In this document: positions 16,635 to 25,991 of the stretch, one piece after another
Numbering within the stretch: position 1 is the stretch's first letter
How the letters are laid out: every line of letters begins with the position of its first letter
Assembly (NCBI GenBank): GCA_012800435.1
Contig: JAAZJH010000072.1
Location: 1 to 64,000 of the forward strand
Origin: Clostridiaceae bacterium
Lineage (GTDB): Bacteria; Bacillota; Clostridia; Saccharofermentanales; DTU023
DNA length: 64,000 nt
Direction of reading: 5' to 3'
Program-made: the position numbers and the translations under genes
The notes under the pieces: generated by a model
Seen by the model: only the letters and a program-made list of their open reading frames with translations
The model's database searches: none
What the model was told of the DNA's origin: nothing

Positions 16635-19600
16635 TATTTATCCCCCTCATTTTGATCGACGGAATTAAAATTCTCCGAACCTTTAATGGTGACTACAATT
16701 TTCATACAATGCTTCACAGAAGCACCTTGGTTTGTCTCAGCAACGATGCGTAACGGCCCCCCGGCGTTGCCAGCAAGACCCGTGTATCCCTCATGGTTCT
16801 CATTATCAACAAGCGGATAGCCGTTGATGGCATAACAAAGGATCAGCGGTTTATTATCACCGTACTCATTGGGAACGCCCAAACGGAATCCGTCCATAGA
16901 GAATACGCTGAGAAGATCATTCTTATATCCATCAGAGGCGTATGCAGTGATGGAGATAGGATCATCAATACCTGGCATCCATCCAACTTCTTGGAGTATT
17001 AATTTCCAGATATCGACACCCTCGCACTCACCAAGATCAAGTACCGTGTAGTCATCACGAACGATGAGATTCTTCATATTCTCAAGAGCGTCTAACGTGT
17101 AATCGCCGTGCCATTCGCTCGCATCATTTCTTACGGTTAATGTAAAGGGCGCTTCGAGGAATTCTTCGAAGACATCACTCATCCGATGGCTCCACGTGTC
17201 AATCTCACGTGCTGAAACTTCCAATGACACGACATGTTCAATGCGTTTTGCCGTACCGTCCTCATTCGGAATCAATAGCGCCAGCGGACCTCCGTCATTT
17301 TTTGCGGAGGCCACATAACCGGGGTCGTCGGACGATGCCGTGAGCGGAAGTCCGGCTAGCCTGTCATGTTCGTCCGTACCGATGCCATAAGCTAAAATGG
17401 CACAAAGATCGTTACCACCCTCGTCCTTAATATTGCGTTTAAGTGAAGATAGTGAAACCGTTACACTCTCCCCTCCTGCGGTACGGATCGCCACGTCTCC
17501 GGCATTGTTCTTTATTCCGGACTGAATAAAGAGAGGGTAAACGGGAATGCCCCGATAACGAGCGGTCTTTAAGCTTCCATCCTCCATTAATAAAGTGAAA
17601 TCAAAGGTTCGAGCTAGTCGTTGACGGCCTTCCAGCGCTTCAAGAGTTAACGATCGTTCTTCTTCAAGCCCGGGACCTTCGAGGATGATTTTTTCATTAC
17701 GACTTAAACTATAGACGCCGTCCAGATGAGCGTAAGCGTCAGGAATTAAGGTGATTTCTATCTCTTTTACGGAAGACAGAATCTTACCGGAACTTTCTAC
17801 CGGCGACGAACTGGGGAGAATCAGTGCAACCGGTCCGCCACAATTATTGACCGGATAGACTTCGGGGTCGGAGTCTAAGAATGGATAAAGTTTTCGCTCT
17901 TGTATATATCCCGCATCCCCTGCCTTAACGGTAAGAGGCGTTCCGTTCTTAGCAAAAGCTAATATAGCCGACATGTTCCCACGTTCCAAATCGGCGTTGT
18001 AACCTAAACGGAAGAGATCGTCCAACGGTAAGGTGAGTTGATCTTCACCGTTGGAGAACGTCGCTACTCCGTTCATTCCCGGAAGCCGCATCGTCTCCAT
18101 GAGCAGGTATTCCAGAGAAACACCCTCGAAAATATGTGTTTCATATACGTTATTTACAGGGATTTCATAGGAATCTTTTCTGCGCGCCGCTTTCTTGTTT
18201 TCACGTGAAATCATTGCCCCGTAAACAAGATCCTCCAGTTCCCCTACCGTTATATTTTGATTAATCAGTACCCTGCCGTCCTCGCCCTGCACTCGAACGG
18301 CAATAGTCTCATCAGCCAGCGCGTGCAGAGCCTGATCCGGCGTATACTGATGCGTATTGTAAAGGATATCTTCTCCTACGAGCAGCTCGCTCAAATATTG
18401 CACCTGATTAGAGCCGTTCGCATGGTTATACTGTGTCTTACCGAACACAACACGTAACGGGCCTCCACTATTTGAAAGCCCGGAGACATAGGCGGGATCC
18501 GTCTTCTGAATGGTGTAGGGATAACGATTCACTCCGTAGGCCAATAGTACCGGATAACCGGTGTCTTCCAGATCGGCGTTCGTGGGTATATAACTGCCGT
18601 CTCCATGATCCGCCGCGTTTCTGTTATAAAATCCAAAGACATCAGGAGAAGACAGTGTGTCCACCGAGAACGTCTCGCTTGAGGGCACGCCGTCGGCAGC
18701 AATAAAATGGACGAGGGTTGTACGGGCTTTCTGTAATCCCATGTCCTCTGCACTTTCCATGCCTAAGTACATCAACAGTTTATAGAGGTCCAATCCCTCA
18801 AAAGAATTCACGTACCAATAGGCATTATTTGCTAAGCTGTAGTCGTCAGCGTAGCCCATACCTCCCGGAATGATGCCGTCAGGTCCATGCACCACCAGAT
18901 CTTCAAGTTGTCTTACCGTCAGATCAATCTCATAACCCAATCCTGCGCCTCGGAATGTAATGATGTAATCTGTGTATCGCGAGACATCAAATTCTTCCGC
19001 CTCCGTATGTTTGAATCCCGGCTCCTCTTCTTCGCGAACGTAGATATACGCTACGTTCGTGAACGTAGCGCCACTTGCGCTTATGCCATATTTCTCCATG
19101 TCATAGACAAGCCTTATACAGCCGTCCTCATTATCAAGCTCCGGCACATAACCTAAGGAATGTTCACCCTCCGCGAGCGCATCAAACACGAAAGGAGCAG
19201 AAAATGTACCGTCCAAAGTTCCTACACCATAGGCAAGCAATATCGGCCGACCATCGGTGCTGGCCTTAAGGATCTCATCCAAAGTAAACGAAGCGACAGG
19301 AGCACGGTTATGATTTTTCAGTTCCACTCGATATGCCGTATCGGTTAAGAAAATGCCGTTATCGCCGTCTGTCATCTCATAAAGGAGATAGGCTAGGTTC
19401 ATTCCTTCGTATACGCGCGTACCAGCAGTGTCTGTATATACACCGCGAACAAGTCCTGCATTGCGGTTTTCTAGTTCGCGCACAGAGAGAGGAATACTGG
19501 TTACAACAGCCGGACCTTCAACCGTCATAGTCGCGCCGGTAATGACATCTACGTTATAGGGCAGAATATCGTTATCCGTAACACCGCCATTGTTTACATG

Positions 19601-19759
19601 TTTAAAGACACTCGTTGAAAAGTCTACATTAGAAAAATCAGTATCGGATAGATCCGTCAACGTAGGATTTGACTCCTTCGTATCAGATCCGACGCATCCT
19701 GCCAAAAGAGCCAAAATCAGCAACAAGGTCATAACAATCATAAGCTGTCTTTTTCTCAT
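16634..19759 (-). CDS. Giant lipoprotein with five sulfite-oxidase-like repeats and a flavinylation-like motif
   Basis: A 1041-residue lipoprotein: lipobox LAGC (Cys22), a short linker, then five divergent repeats at about 85-241, 265-463, 484-671, 687-850 and 870-1025. Repeats typically hold an F/Y-E/R-G-x-x-[LV] segment (MNLAYLL, LDLYKLLM, VSLEYLLM, VDIWKLIL), an L-x-[FY]-[GA] segment (ILLAYGVG, VLLAYGVN, AILAYGIG, LILCYAIN), and a late G-G-P-[LV] strand (432, 641, 823, 1000; degenerate at 212). This matches the SUOX-type molybdopterin fold without an evident Mo-Cys. Before repeat 1, residues 71-79 read D-V-I-T-G-A-T-M-T, matching the D-x-x-[ST]-G-A-T-x-T pattern of covalent FMN attachment; a weaker S-G-A-T-F-T is at 229-234. 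AGGAG lies about ten bases before the ATG. First gene of the importer operon. Confidence 0.72.
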   Translation of the reverse strand: MRKRQLMIVMTLLLILALLAGCVGSDTKESNPTLTDLSDTDFSNVDFSTSVFKHVNNGGVTDNDILPYNVDVITGATMTVEGPAVVTSIPLSVRELENRNAGLVRGVYTDTAGTRVYEGMNLAYLLYEMTDGDNGIFLTDTAYRVELKNHNRAPVASFTLDEILKASTDGRPILLAYGVGTLDGTFSAPFVFDALAEGEHSLGYVPELDNEDGCIRLVYDMEKYGISASGATFTNVAYIYVREEEEPGFKHTEAEEFDVSRYTDYIITFRGAGLGYEIDLTVRQLEDLVVHGPDGIIPGGMGYADDYSLANNAYWYVNSFEGLDLYKLLMYLGMESAEDMGLQKARTTLVHFIAADGVPSSETFSVDTLSSPDVFGFYNRNAADHGDGSYIPTNADLEDTGYPVLLAYGVNRYPYTIQKTDPAYVSGLSNSGGPLRVVFGKTQYNHANGSNQVQYLSELLVGEDILYNTHQYTPDQALHALADETIAVRVQGEDGRVLINQNITVGELEDLVYGAMISRENKKAARRKDSYEIPVNNVYETHIFEGVSLEYLLMETMRLPGMNGVATFSNGEDQLTLPLDDLFRLGYNADLERGNMSAILAFAKNGTPLTVKAGDAGYIQERKLYPFLDSDPEVYPVNNCGGPVALILPSSSPVESSGKILSSVKEIEITLIPDAYAHLDGVYSLSRNEKIILEGPGLEEERSLTLEALEGRQRLARTFDFTLLMEDGSLKTARYRGIPVYPLFIQSGIKNNAGDVAIRTAGGESVTVSLSSLKRNIKDEGGNDLCAILAYGIGTDEHDRLAGLPLTASSDDPGYVASAKNDGGPLALLIPNEDGTAKRIEHVVSLEVSAREIDTWSHRMSDVFEEFLEAPFTLTVRNDASEWHGDYTLDALENMKNLIVRDDYTVLDLGECEGVDIWKLILQEVGWMPGIDDPISITAYASDGYKNDLLSVFSMDGFRLGVPNEYGDNKPLILCYAINGYPLVDNENHEGYTGLAGNAGGPLRIVAETNQGASVKHCMKIVVTIKGSENFNSVDQNEGDK

Positions 19760-19862
19760 GGTCGTCTAATCTCCTATCGTCTCAGAACGTCTCAAGTTTT
19801 CACCCTGTCCTCATATCCATAGAGTCACTCTGTCGTTCGGAATGCCATTCGTAAAATCACTA

Positions 19863-19881
19863 TAATTGTGATCGACAATTA
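19863..19881. promoter_or_regulatory. Perfect 7-5-7 dyad, candidate operator
   Basis: TAATTGT-GATCG-ACAATTA is a perfect inverted repeat that overlaps -10-like sequences on both strands. It lies about 105 bases before the giant lipoprotein start. The size and position suit a dimeric repressor such as a metal-responsive regulator; the regulator itself is not in the window. Confidence 0.5.
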
Positions 19882-19917
19882 GGATTTTCCATACGAACAA
19901 AAGTCGCTTTCCCTTTA

Positions 19918-19938
19918 TATGTATGTTAAGTATACATA
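19918..19938. promoter_or_regulatory. Perfect 7-7-7 dyad, candidate operator
   Basis: TATGTAT and ATACATA flank a 7-base spacer. It lies about 37 bases from the first dyad. No function can be assigned from sequence alone. Confidence 0.35.
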
Positions 19939-20196
19939 ACAAATCTCTCCAGCGCGTCGTTTTTATCGTGCAATTTCTCTTTCTTCTGTAATTATAGGGC
20001 TCATTCCTTACTCGATGTAGATGAATATTAATTATATTACCTTCTTCATCAAACCTGAATAAACCTTAAATAAATTTCTGATTAATCTTAATTATCTGGA
20101 TGAATACGAGCAAAAAGTATAAAATGTGATGAGTTGTTTCAATGACAAAAAAGAAGTCAGAAGAGCAGCTGAACATTATGGCAAGAAAATAAGCAT

Positions 20197-22941
20197 ATGC
20201 TCAAACTTAAAAACATATCAAAACATTACATAACCCAACATTTTTCTCAGACGGCACTTGATAATGTCACAGTCGAATTTCGAGAAAATGAGTTTGTCGC
20301 CATTTTAGGACCTAGTGGCTCCGGCAAGACGACAATGCTCAATATCGTTGGAGGTCTAGATCGTTATGACGAAGGTGATTTGATTATCAATCACATATCG
20401 ACCAAAAAATATAACGACCGCGACTGGGATACATACCGAAACCACCGTATTGGGTTTGTTTTTCAAAGTTACAATCTGATTCCTCATCAATCGGTGCTCG
20501 CCAACGTTGAGCTTGCATTGACGATTGGCGGAATTTCGCATCAGGAACGTATTTCAAGAGCAAGACAGGCATTGGAAGAGGTCGGACTTTCAGATCATAT
20601 GCATAAACGGCCAAATCAATTGTCGGGTGGACAGATGCAGCGCGTAGCGATTGCACGTGCGCTTGTCAATGACCCGGATGTCCTTCTAGCTGATGAGCCG
20701 ACAGGTGCTCTTGATACTGAAACGAGTATACAGATCATGGAACTTCTCCGCATTGTCGCCGATGACAGACTCGTAATCATGGTCACTCATAACACCGAGC
20801 TGGCAACGCGATACGCAACTCGAATGATCCGATTGCGTGATGGAAAAATCATAGCGGATTCAGATCCTTTTACGAGAGATACACCCCATCAGGCGAAAGA
20901 GAAACCGAAGCGTAAACCATATGTCGGAATGTCCTTTGCCACTTCCCTCTCTCTTAGTCTGACCAATTTACGTTCTAAAATAGGACGGACGCTGATGACA
21001 GCGCTTGCCTGTTCTATTGGTATTATCGGCATTGCTCTAATCTTATCGCTCTCTTCAGGAATGCAGGCCTATATTGATTATGTTCAGCGCGATACGCTTT
21101 CTGCGTATCCAGTTCAAATTGAACGTGAAACCATCAATTTGGAAGGACTGACGGAGTTAAGCATGTCTCATATGGACTCCCTCCAAGAAGATCTTATCCC
21201 GGGTGTCTACATAAACACCTCTCTTGAAGATGCAGATCGCCTTGGCATACTCACGAACAAACTTGCGCGCTTTAAGAAATATCTTGATGATCCTGATAGT
21301 GAAATTCATCAATATATTTCTGAACAAGGTATCCGTTACACGTACGATGTTCCCTTCCAAGCGTACAGCTATAACGATGATCAGGTCATCGTCAACACTG
21401 CCGACGATCCTTCAGAGCGTAAAAAAACCGGTTTTTTTAGTGAGCGAATGGCTATGTTCTCGGCATTCAGGCAAGATTCTTCCGGCTCGGCGCAGCATTT
21501 TTCTGAGATAAATTGCGACATCGATGGGGTGCAAGTCAGAGAACACATCAAAGAAAACTATCAATTACTCGCCGGCAATTGGCCGGATCAATATGACGAC
21601 GTTATGTTGATTCTCGGTAAAGATCAATCTTTGCCTACGGTCGTGCTTTTTCAACTTGGATTTGTTACCGAATCTGCTTACATGGATCTTGCAGAAGCGG
21701 CAACCGAGGGACAGCCCTTTCCGGATCCCGTATTATCTTACGATGACATTCTGGACCACACATTTTCTATTGTTCCGGCAAGTGATTACTACCTTAAAAA
21801 AGGTGATCTTTATAAACCCGTTGAGTTATCAAAGGGCACGATCGAAGAGCTCTTTGAGCATGGCACTAAAATCAAAATTTGCGGCATTGCATCCCTTCAT
21901 AAAGATGCCAAGTATTTTCCCATTATGACCCCCATTGCGTACACTGAAGCATTGACTCAACACATAATCAACTACAATAACTACAGCGATCTTGTTCAAG
22001 ATCAACTTTCAGATCCAGATACGAATGTGTTAACGGGGTTGCCTTTTGTAGCTCTATCGGACGAGGACAAAATTAAGGACGCTAAAAACTATATTGCTGA
22101 AGCAGATGATGAGATGAAGGCTCAACTGTTCACAGTGATTCAACTCGGCGCCGATTCAAACGAGCCTGATTCTGAAACAACAATGCCGGATTACCCTTTT
22201 GAGCCGACAAGTCCGGGTCAAAATTTGGACAGGATTTCGTGGATGAGCATGGCGATGGATACTTGGCTCGCAGATGATCCGGATGAGGGCTTTTTGCTTC
22301 GGTTCTATGAAGATGTTATCGGAGGCGATACGTACCTTAATAATCTTGACGACTTCGGTTACGTGAATAAAGAAGAGCCGAGCGAGATCAGCCTCTATGC
22401 TGATCATTTCGAGAACAAAGAAAAAATAGCTGAAGCTATCACGAACTTTAATGTGACCGTTTCTGAGGCTGATCAAGTCCGATACACCGATTTTGTCTCC
22501 ATGATGACGCGATCGGTAACATCGATCATTCGTGTCATCACATATGTTTTAATCGCTTTTGTTGCTATTTCTCTTGTCGTTTCTAGTTTAATGATCGGCA
22601 TCGTGACCAATATTTCGGTACTTGAACGAACGAAAGAAATCGGCATACTGCGTTCACTTGGCGCGTCCAAACGCAACGTTTCTCAAATCTTTAACGCTGA
22701 AAACTTAATCATCGGCTTTTGTTCAGGAGCACTGGGTATATTCATAACAGCCTTATTGAATTTACCGATCACCCGTATTGTGCGAAACCTAGTTCAGAAC
22801 GACGCGATCAATATTGCATTGCCGTATAAAGGTGCCGTCATCCTCATTCTTGTGAGCATCATGATCACTTTGTTAGGCGGTTTTCTTCCCGCCCGAAAAG
22901 CAGCGAAACTCGATCCGGTTGACGCGCTACGTACAGAATAA
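20197..22941 (+). CDS. MacB/FtsX-type ABC exporter, ATPase fused to permease
   Basis: A 914-residue fusion. Residues 1-225 form the ATPase of the MacB/LolD class: Walker [10 protein letters not shown], signature [15 protein letters not shown], Walker [14 protein letters not shown] first membrane segment at about 268-288 is followed by a large extracytoplasmic domain (about 290-765), then three membrane segments of the FtsX fold (about 777-802, 832-855, 875-895) with the conserved [15 protein letters not shown] coupling motif and a closing [16 protein letters not shown]. Such proteins move lipids, peptides or antibiotics, or transmit force across the membrane rather than import solutes. It stands alone, divergent from the importer locus; the AT-rich repeats upstream could bind a response regulator, but no two-component genes are present here. 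Confidence 0.9.
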   Translation: MLKLKNISKHYITQHFSQTALDNVTVEFRENEFVAILGPSGSGKTTMLNIVGGLDRYDEGDLIINHISTKKYNDRDWDTYRNHRIGFVFQSYNLIPHQSVLANVELALTIGGISHQERISRARQALEEVGLSDHMHKRPNQLSGGQMQRVAIARALVNDPDVLLADEPTGALDTETSIQIMELLRIVADDRLVIMVTHNTELATRYATRMIRLRDGKIIADSDPFTRDTPHQAKEKPKRKPYVGMSFATSLSLSLTNLRSKIGRTLMTALACSIGIIGIALILSLSSGMQAYIDYVQRDTLSAYPVQIERETINLEGLTELSMSHMDSLQEDLIPGVYINTSLEDADRLGILTNKLARFKKYLDDPDSEIHQYISEQGIRYTYDVPFQAYSYNDDQVIVNTADDPSERKKTGFFSERMAMFSAFRQDSSGSAQHFSEINCDIDGVQVREHIKENYQLLAGNWPDQYDDVMLILGKDQSLPTVVLFQLGFVTESAYMDLAEAATEGQPFPDPVLSYDDILDHTFSIVPASDYYLKKGDLYKPVELSKGTIEELFEHGTKIKICGIASLHKDAKYFPIMTPIAYTEALTQHIINYNNYSDLVQDQLSDPDTNVLTGLPFVALSDEDKIKDAKNYIAEADDEMKAQLFTVIQLGADSNEPDSETTMPDYPFEPTSPGQNLDRISWMSMAMDTWLADDPDEGFLLRFYEDVIGGDTYLNNLDDFGYVNKEEPSEISLYADHFENKEKIAEAITNFNVTVSEADQVRYTDFVSMMTRSVTSIIRVITYVLIAFVAISLVVSSLMIGIVTNISVLERTKEIGILRSLGASKRNVSQIFNAENLIIGFCSGALGIFITALLNLPITRIVRNLVQNDAINIALPYKGAVILILVSIMITLLGGFLPARKAAKLDPVDALRTE

Positions 22942-23017
22942 TACGTAGTATAAATGTTCAGAGCACATTAAGCCTTGAACATCACGACTGATCGCCATTG
23001 CATCGTGCATCTTCGAC

Positions 23018-23047
23018 ATGATCGACAAGTAAATGATCGACAAGTAA
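23018..23047. repeat. Tandem 15-bp direct repeat
   Basis: ATGATCGACAAGTAA occurs twice back to back in the gap between two convergent genes. Perfect copies imply a recent duplication. The remaining 22942-23092 sequence shows no clear terminator. Confidence 0.8.
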
Positions 23048-23092
23048 TTTATCTAGGTGATCTATTTCCTTGTTCCAGTGAAATACAAGTAC

Positions 23093-24730
23093 CTAATCTG
23101 GATCGGTCTCTCTCTTATAACGTGGCAAGTTTTTAAGAAAACGACGCACAGCCCCTTTTCCCTGGTTCATTAATCTAAAATAACGAATGATCTTTGGTGC
23201 AAGCGATGTTTTCGTTAGATCCTGTCCGAACAGACGTTGATTTGACAATATCGGCATAAGCGCTTCTTGAATGGTTGTTTCATCATCTGCACCAAATTCA
23301 ATCGCTTTTATCTTGTCTTTCAAGCGATTTATCATGGGATCAGGTGAAAGCGTCATAGCTTCGCCTTGGTCGTTCAAGCCCATTAGGTAGCGTAGCCAGC
23401 CGGCTATGACAGCGGGAATATACACCAGATTATCGAGTGATGCTTCATCTTTTTCACGATAACGACGAATATTATTTCCAAATCGCACTGACATTTTCTG
23501 GGACGTATCCGTTGCGATCCGCTGTGGCGTATCCGGTACAAAAGGATTAGAAAAACGTTGACGAATCACCGTGTCTAAAAATATTTTCGGATCGATTATC
23601 TCAGGGTCAACGACAACCGGCAGTCCCTCTTTGTAGCCTAGTCCGGAAATAAGATTAATAAGATCCGGATCCGTCATTTCATCATTGATTTTCTCAAAAG
23701 ATAAAAGGCAGCCGTAGATCGCAAGAGCCGTATGCAGTGGGTTCAGACAGGTGGACACCTTCATCGCTTCAACCTTATCAACGACGTCTCTACTCGTGAA
23801 TATCACACAGCGCGCATCCCATTTCGGACGACCGTTCGTAAAGCTGTCTTCAATGACGAGGTATTCTGCTTCCTCCGCGTTGGCAAATGTGAAAGAGCTG
23901 ACGCCATGCTCCGGCGTTCCAAAAAATCCCTTCGATTCAAGTATCTTAGCGATGTCAGGATCAGATGCAGGTGTAATTTTATCTATCATCGACCAAGGAA
24001 AACTGATTCGTGTCTCGTCATCTAAATACTTCAAGAATGAGGGCGCCATAAAACCGTTATTTACCCACGACGTTGCATATGCCTTAACAGCTGAGCTGAG
24101 TACGGAGCCATTTTGCGACAAATTATCCATACTCAAAAGTGTCAGAGGCCATCGGCCGGCAAGATAACGTTCATAAAGCAGCAAGCATGTAATGCCCATC
24201 AGATGCTTACAATCATGAGGATCACGACTCATCTCCTCTTGAACTTCTTTAGTGAAGGCGCCACTTGAATCAAATAGCGCATAGCCCTTTTCAGTAATCG
24301 TATAAGAAACGACTTGAAAATTTGGGTCTCTGAAAACTTGTGATATTCGTTCCCAGTCTGAAGTAGACGGAATGGCAGCAAGGACATCACTAATACAGCC
24401 AACGACACGAAGATCGAGTTGAGCATCTGATCGAAGCCCAACCACGAGAATCAGATTATCTACGGCAGATAAACGGGCTTTGAATACTTCGACATTTCTA
24501 TTTGCAGCGACAATAACGCCGCTGTCAGTGAATCCCCTTTCCAGAAGTTCATCATGAATACGAGCAAGGTATACTTTAAAAAGATTTCCTGCGCCAAAGT
24601 GAAGCCATCGCGGTGATTTAATTGTCCTCTCTCGTACTTCACTGATCGAATATGAAGGAAGCTTAATGCCTTGTGATTCCCATGATTCACGATCATCCAG
24701 TGCCTTAAGGTTAAGATATAGTTTCTTCAT
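23093..24730 (-). CDS. Mannitol dehydrogenase family oxidoreductase (fructuronate reductase-like)
   Basis: A 545-residue NAD(P)-dependent polyol or uronate dehydrogenase of the long-chain mannitol-dehydrogenase family (MtlD, UxaB, UxuB). It has the N-terminal Rossmann turn HFGAGNLFKVY, the mid-domain SMDNLSQNG, MIDKITPAS, and the catalytic K-x5-N-x2-H signature in KVSTCLNPLH. The likely reaction is reversible reduction of a ketose or keto-uronate. The neighbours (ROK kinase, NagA) support a role in carbohydrate use. The substrate cannot be fixed from sequence. No obvious operon partner; ROK kinase lies 113 bases upstream on the same strand. Confidence 0.85.
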   Translation of the reverse strand: MKKLYLNLKALDDRESWESQGIKLPSYSISEVRERTIKSPRWLHFGAGNLFKVYLARIHDELLERGFTDSGVIVAANRNVEVFKARLSAVDNLILVVGLRSDAQLDLRVVGCISDVLAAIPSTSDWERISQVFRDPNFQVVSYTITEKGYALFDSSGAFTKEVQEEMSRDPHDCKHLMGITCLLLYERYLAGRWPLTLLSMDNLSQNGSVLSSAVKAYATSWVNNGFMAPSFLKYLDDETRISFPWSMIDKITPASDPDIAKILESKGFFGTPEHGVSSFTFANAEEAEYLVIEDSFTNGRPKWDARCVIFTSRDVVDKVEAMKVSTCLNPLHTALAIYGCLLSFEKINDEMTDPDLINLISGLGYKEGLPVVVDPEIIDPKIFLDTVIRQRFSNPFVPDTPQRIATDTSQKMSVRFGNNIRRYREKDEASLDNLVYIPAVIAGWLRYLMGLNDQGEAMTLSPDPMINRLKDKIKAIEFGADDETTIQEALMPILSNQRLFGQDLTKTSLAPKIIRYFRLMNQGKGAVRRFLKNLPRYKRETDPD

Positions 24731-24843
24731 ATCGTTATAATGCCAACTCCGTCATAATCTACATCCGTATAAAGCAGAATCAATAGGCTTCTAACCGTAG
24801 AATACTACTTATACTATGAATAGATGATATTAATGAGTGTGTG

Positions 24844-25788
24844 TTACATATCGCCTAAATATGCAGCACCGATCGTGCCGGCATCATTGCCCAAAGCAGC
24901 TCTTTCTATTAGTGGAACACCAATAATGTCGCCAGCGAAAACATATTTTTCAATTTTCCTACGTACCGGCTCCAAAAGCGTGTCACCTGCATCCGACAAG
25001 CCACCGCCTAAAAGAACAAGTTCCGGACGAAATATAGTGATAAATCCGCCGATTCCATTTGCTAAATAGGTGCAATATTGGTCGACTACTCGCATAGCAA
25101 CAGCATCTCCTTCACGCGCACAGTCAAATGCAGTTCGGCCTGACACGTCACCATATTTTTCAACATGTGAATGCATTAGCGTTTCAGGACTTTCCTTCAT
25201 AGCCTCTTTTGTCTGACGGATCAGCGCTGTAACGGACGCATAGGCTTCAAGACAGCCTTTTTGTCCACATGTACACTGTTCGCCTCCTGCAATAAGCGGT
25301 GTATGGCTGAGCTCTGTGCCCATACTATCTCCTCCGCTAAAAAGATGACCGTCAATGATTAATCCACCGCCCACACCTGTACCCAGTGTCAACATAAGGA
25401 CGTGACGATAGCCTTTCGCTGCTCCGGCTATCATCTCGCCGATAACAGCACAGTTAGCATCATTTTCGATGAAAATCGGTAATGGTATATGTTTTTGAAG
25501 CTCTTGTTTTAGAGGCATATTCCTCCAGTTGGTATTACTCGAGAGAACAAGAAGTCCGGTATGAGGATTGACGAACCCCGGCGAACCGACGCCAACCGAA
25601 GAGAAATCGTCCCATTCGAGTCCCACTTTTTCCGCCGCAAATCGAGCCGTTTCCGCCATATCAGCAACAACAATCTCAAATCCTTCAACGGTTGGCTGTT
25701 GATGACTACAAATTATCCGGTGCGTTTCATCGACAACGCCGGCCTTAATAGTCGTGCCTCCTAAGTCAATTCCAATTCGATATTGCAT
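24844..25788 (-). CDS. ROK family glucokinase-like sugar kinase
   Basis: A 314-residue ROK kinase that phosphorylates a hexose (glucose, N-acetylmannosamine, fructose or similar) with ATP. Seen: the phosphate-1 motif GIDLGGTTIKAGVVD at the N terminus, catalytic Asp in FIENDANCAVIGE, the glycine-rich GTGVGGGLIIDG, and the ROK zinc motif CTCGQKGCLEAYAS. Length is typical for a kinase, and there is no helix-turn-helix, so it is an enzyme rather than a ROK repressor. A promoter with TTGAGC, 17 bases, TAAAAT lies just upstream. nagA is transcribed divergently, suggesting amino-sugar use. Confidence 0.92.
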   Translation of the reverse strand: MQYRIGIDLGGTTIKAGVVDETHRIICSHQQPTVEGFEIVVADMAETARFAAEKVGLEWDDFSSVGVGSPGFVNPHTGLLVLSSNTNWRNMPLKQELQKHIPLPIFIENDANCAVIGEMIAGAAKGYRHVLMLTLGTGVGGGLIIDGHLFSGGDSMGTELSHTPLIAGGEQCTCGQKGCLEAYASVTALIRQTKEAMKESPETLMHSHVEKYGDVSGRTAFDCAREGDAVAMRVVDQYCTYLANGIGGFITIFRPELVLLGGGLSDAGDTLLEPVRRKIEKYVFAGDIIGVPLIERAALGNDAGTIGAAYLGDM

Positions 25789-25818
25789 AAGTCTACCTAC
25801 GTAATATTTGAGTGCCTC

Positions 25819-25847
25819 ATTTTATCACGAGTTACAAGAGCGCTCAA
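25819..25847 (-). promoter_or_regulatory. Promoter of the ROK kinase gene
   Basis: The minus strand reads TTGAGC, a 17-base spacer, then TAAAAT, about 31 bases before the start codon. It is flanked by an imperfect dyad (TTTGAGTGC at 25807-25815 and GCGCTCAAA at 25840-25848) that could be an operator. Confidence 0.55.
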
Positions 25848-25991
25848 ATCATTTCAATTCATATAATGCTATGTGAATCCTCAGAACCGACTCGAAATAA
25901 ACTGTTAAAATAATCAAAAGTCTATTATTAAAAATGTTTTCAACATTCATGCGTTTCAACGAAATGCCGGTCGAACAGAAAGTGTTGCTCT

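Larger units (their letters stand above)
19760..20196. promoter_or_regulatory. Divergent intergenic control region
   Basis: 437 bases without a gene between the giant lipoprotein (minus) and the exporter (plus). It holds two perfect dyads (19863-19881 and 19918-19938), a perfect TATAAT on the plus strand at 19861-19866, a TATAGT on the minus strand at about 19864-19859, and an AT-rich stretch with repeated TTAA-type words at 20050-20097 before a TATAAA at 20118-20123. I find no convincing riboswitch fold, and no B12-box was seen. Confidence 0.5.

Noticed and set aside
19760-20196. Riboswitch (cobalamin, FMN or molybdenum cofactor) before the importer locus
   Set aside because: I could not find a B12-box, an RFN-type core or a convincing multi-stem fold; only dyads and promoter-like words are seen.
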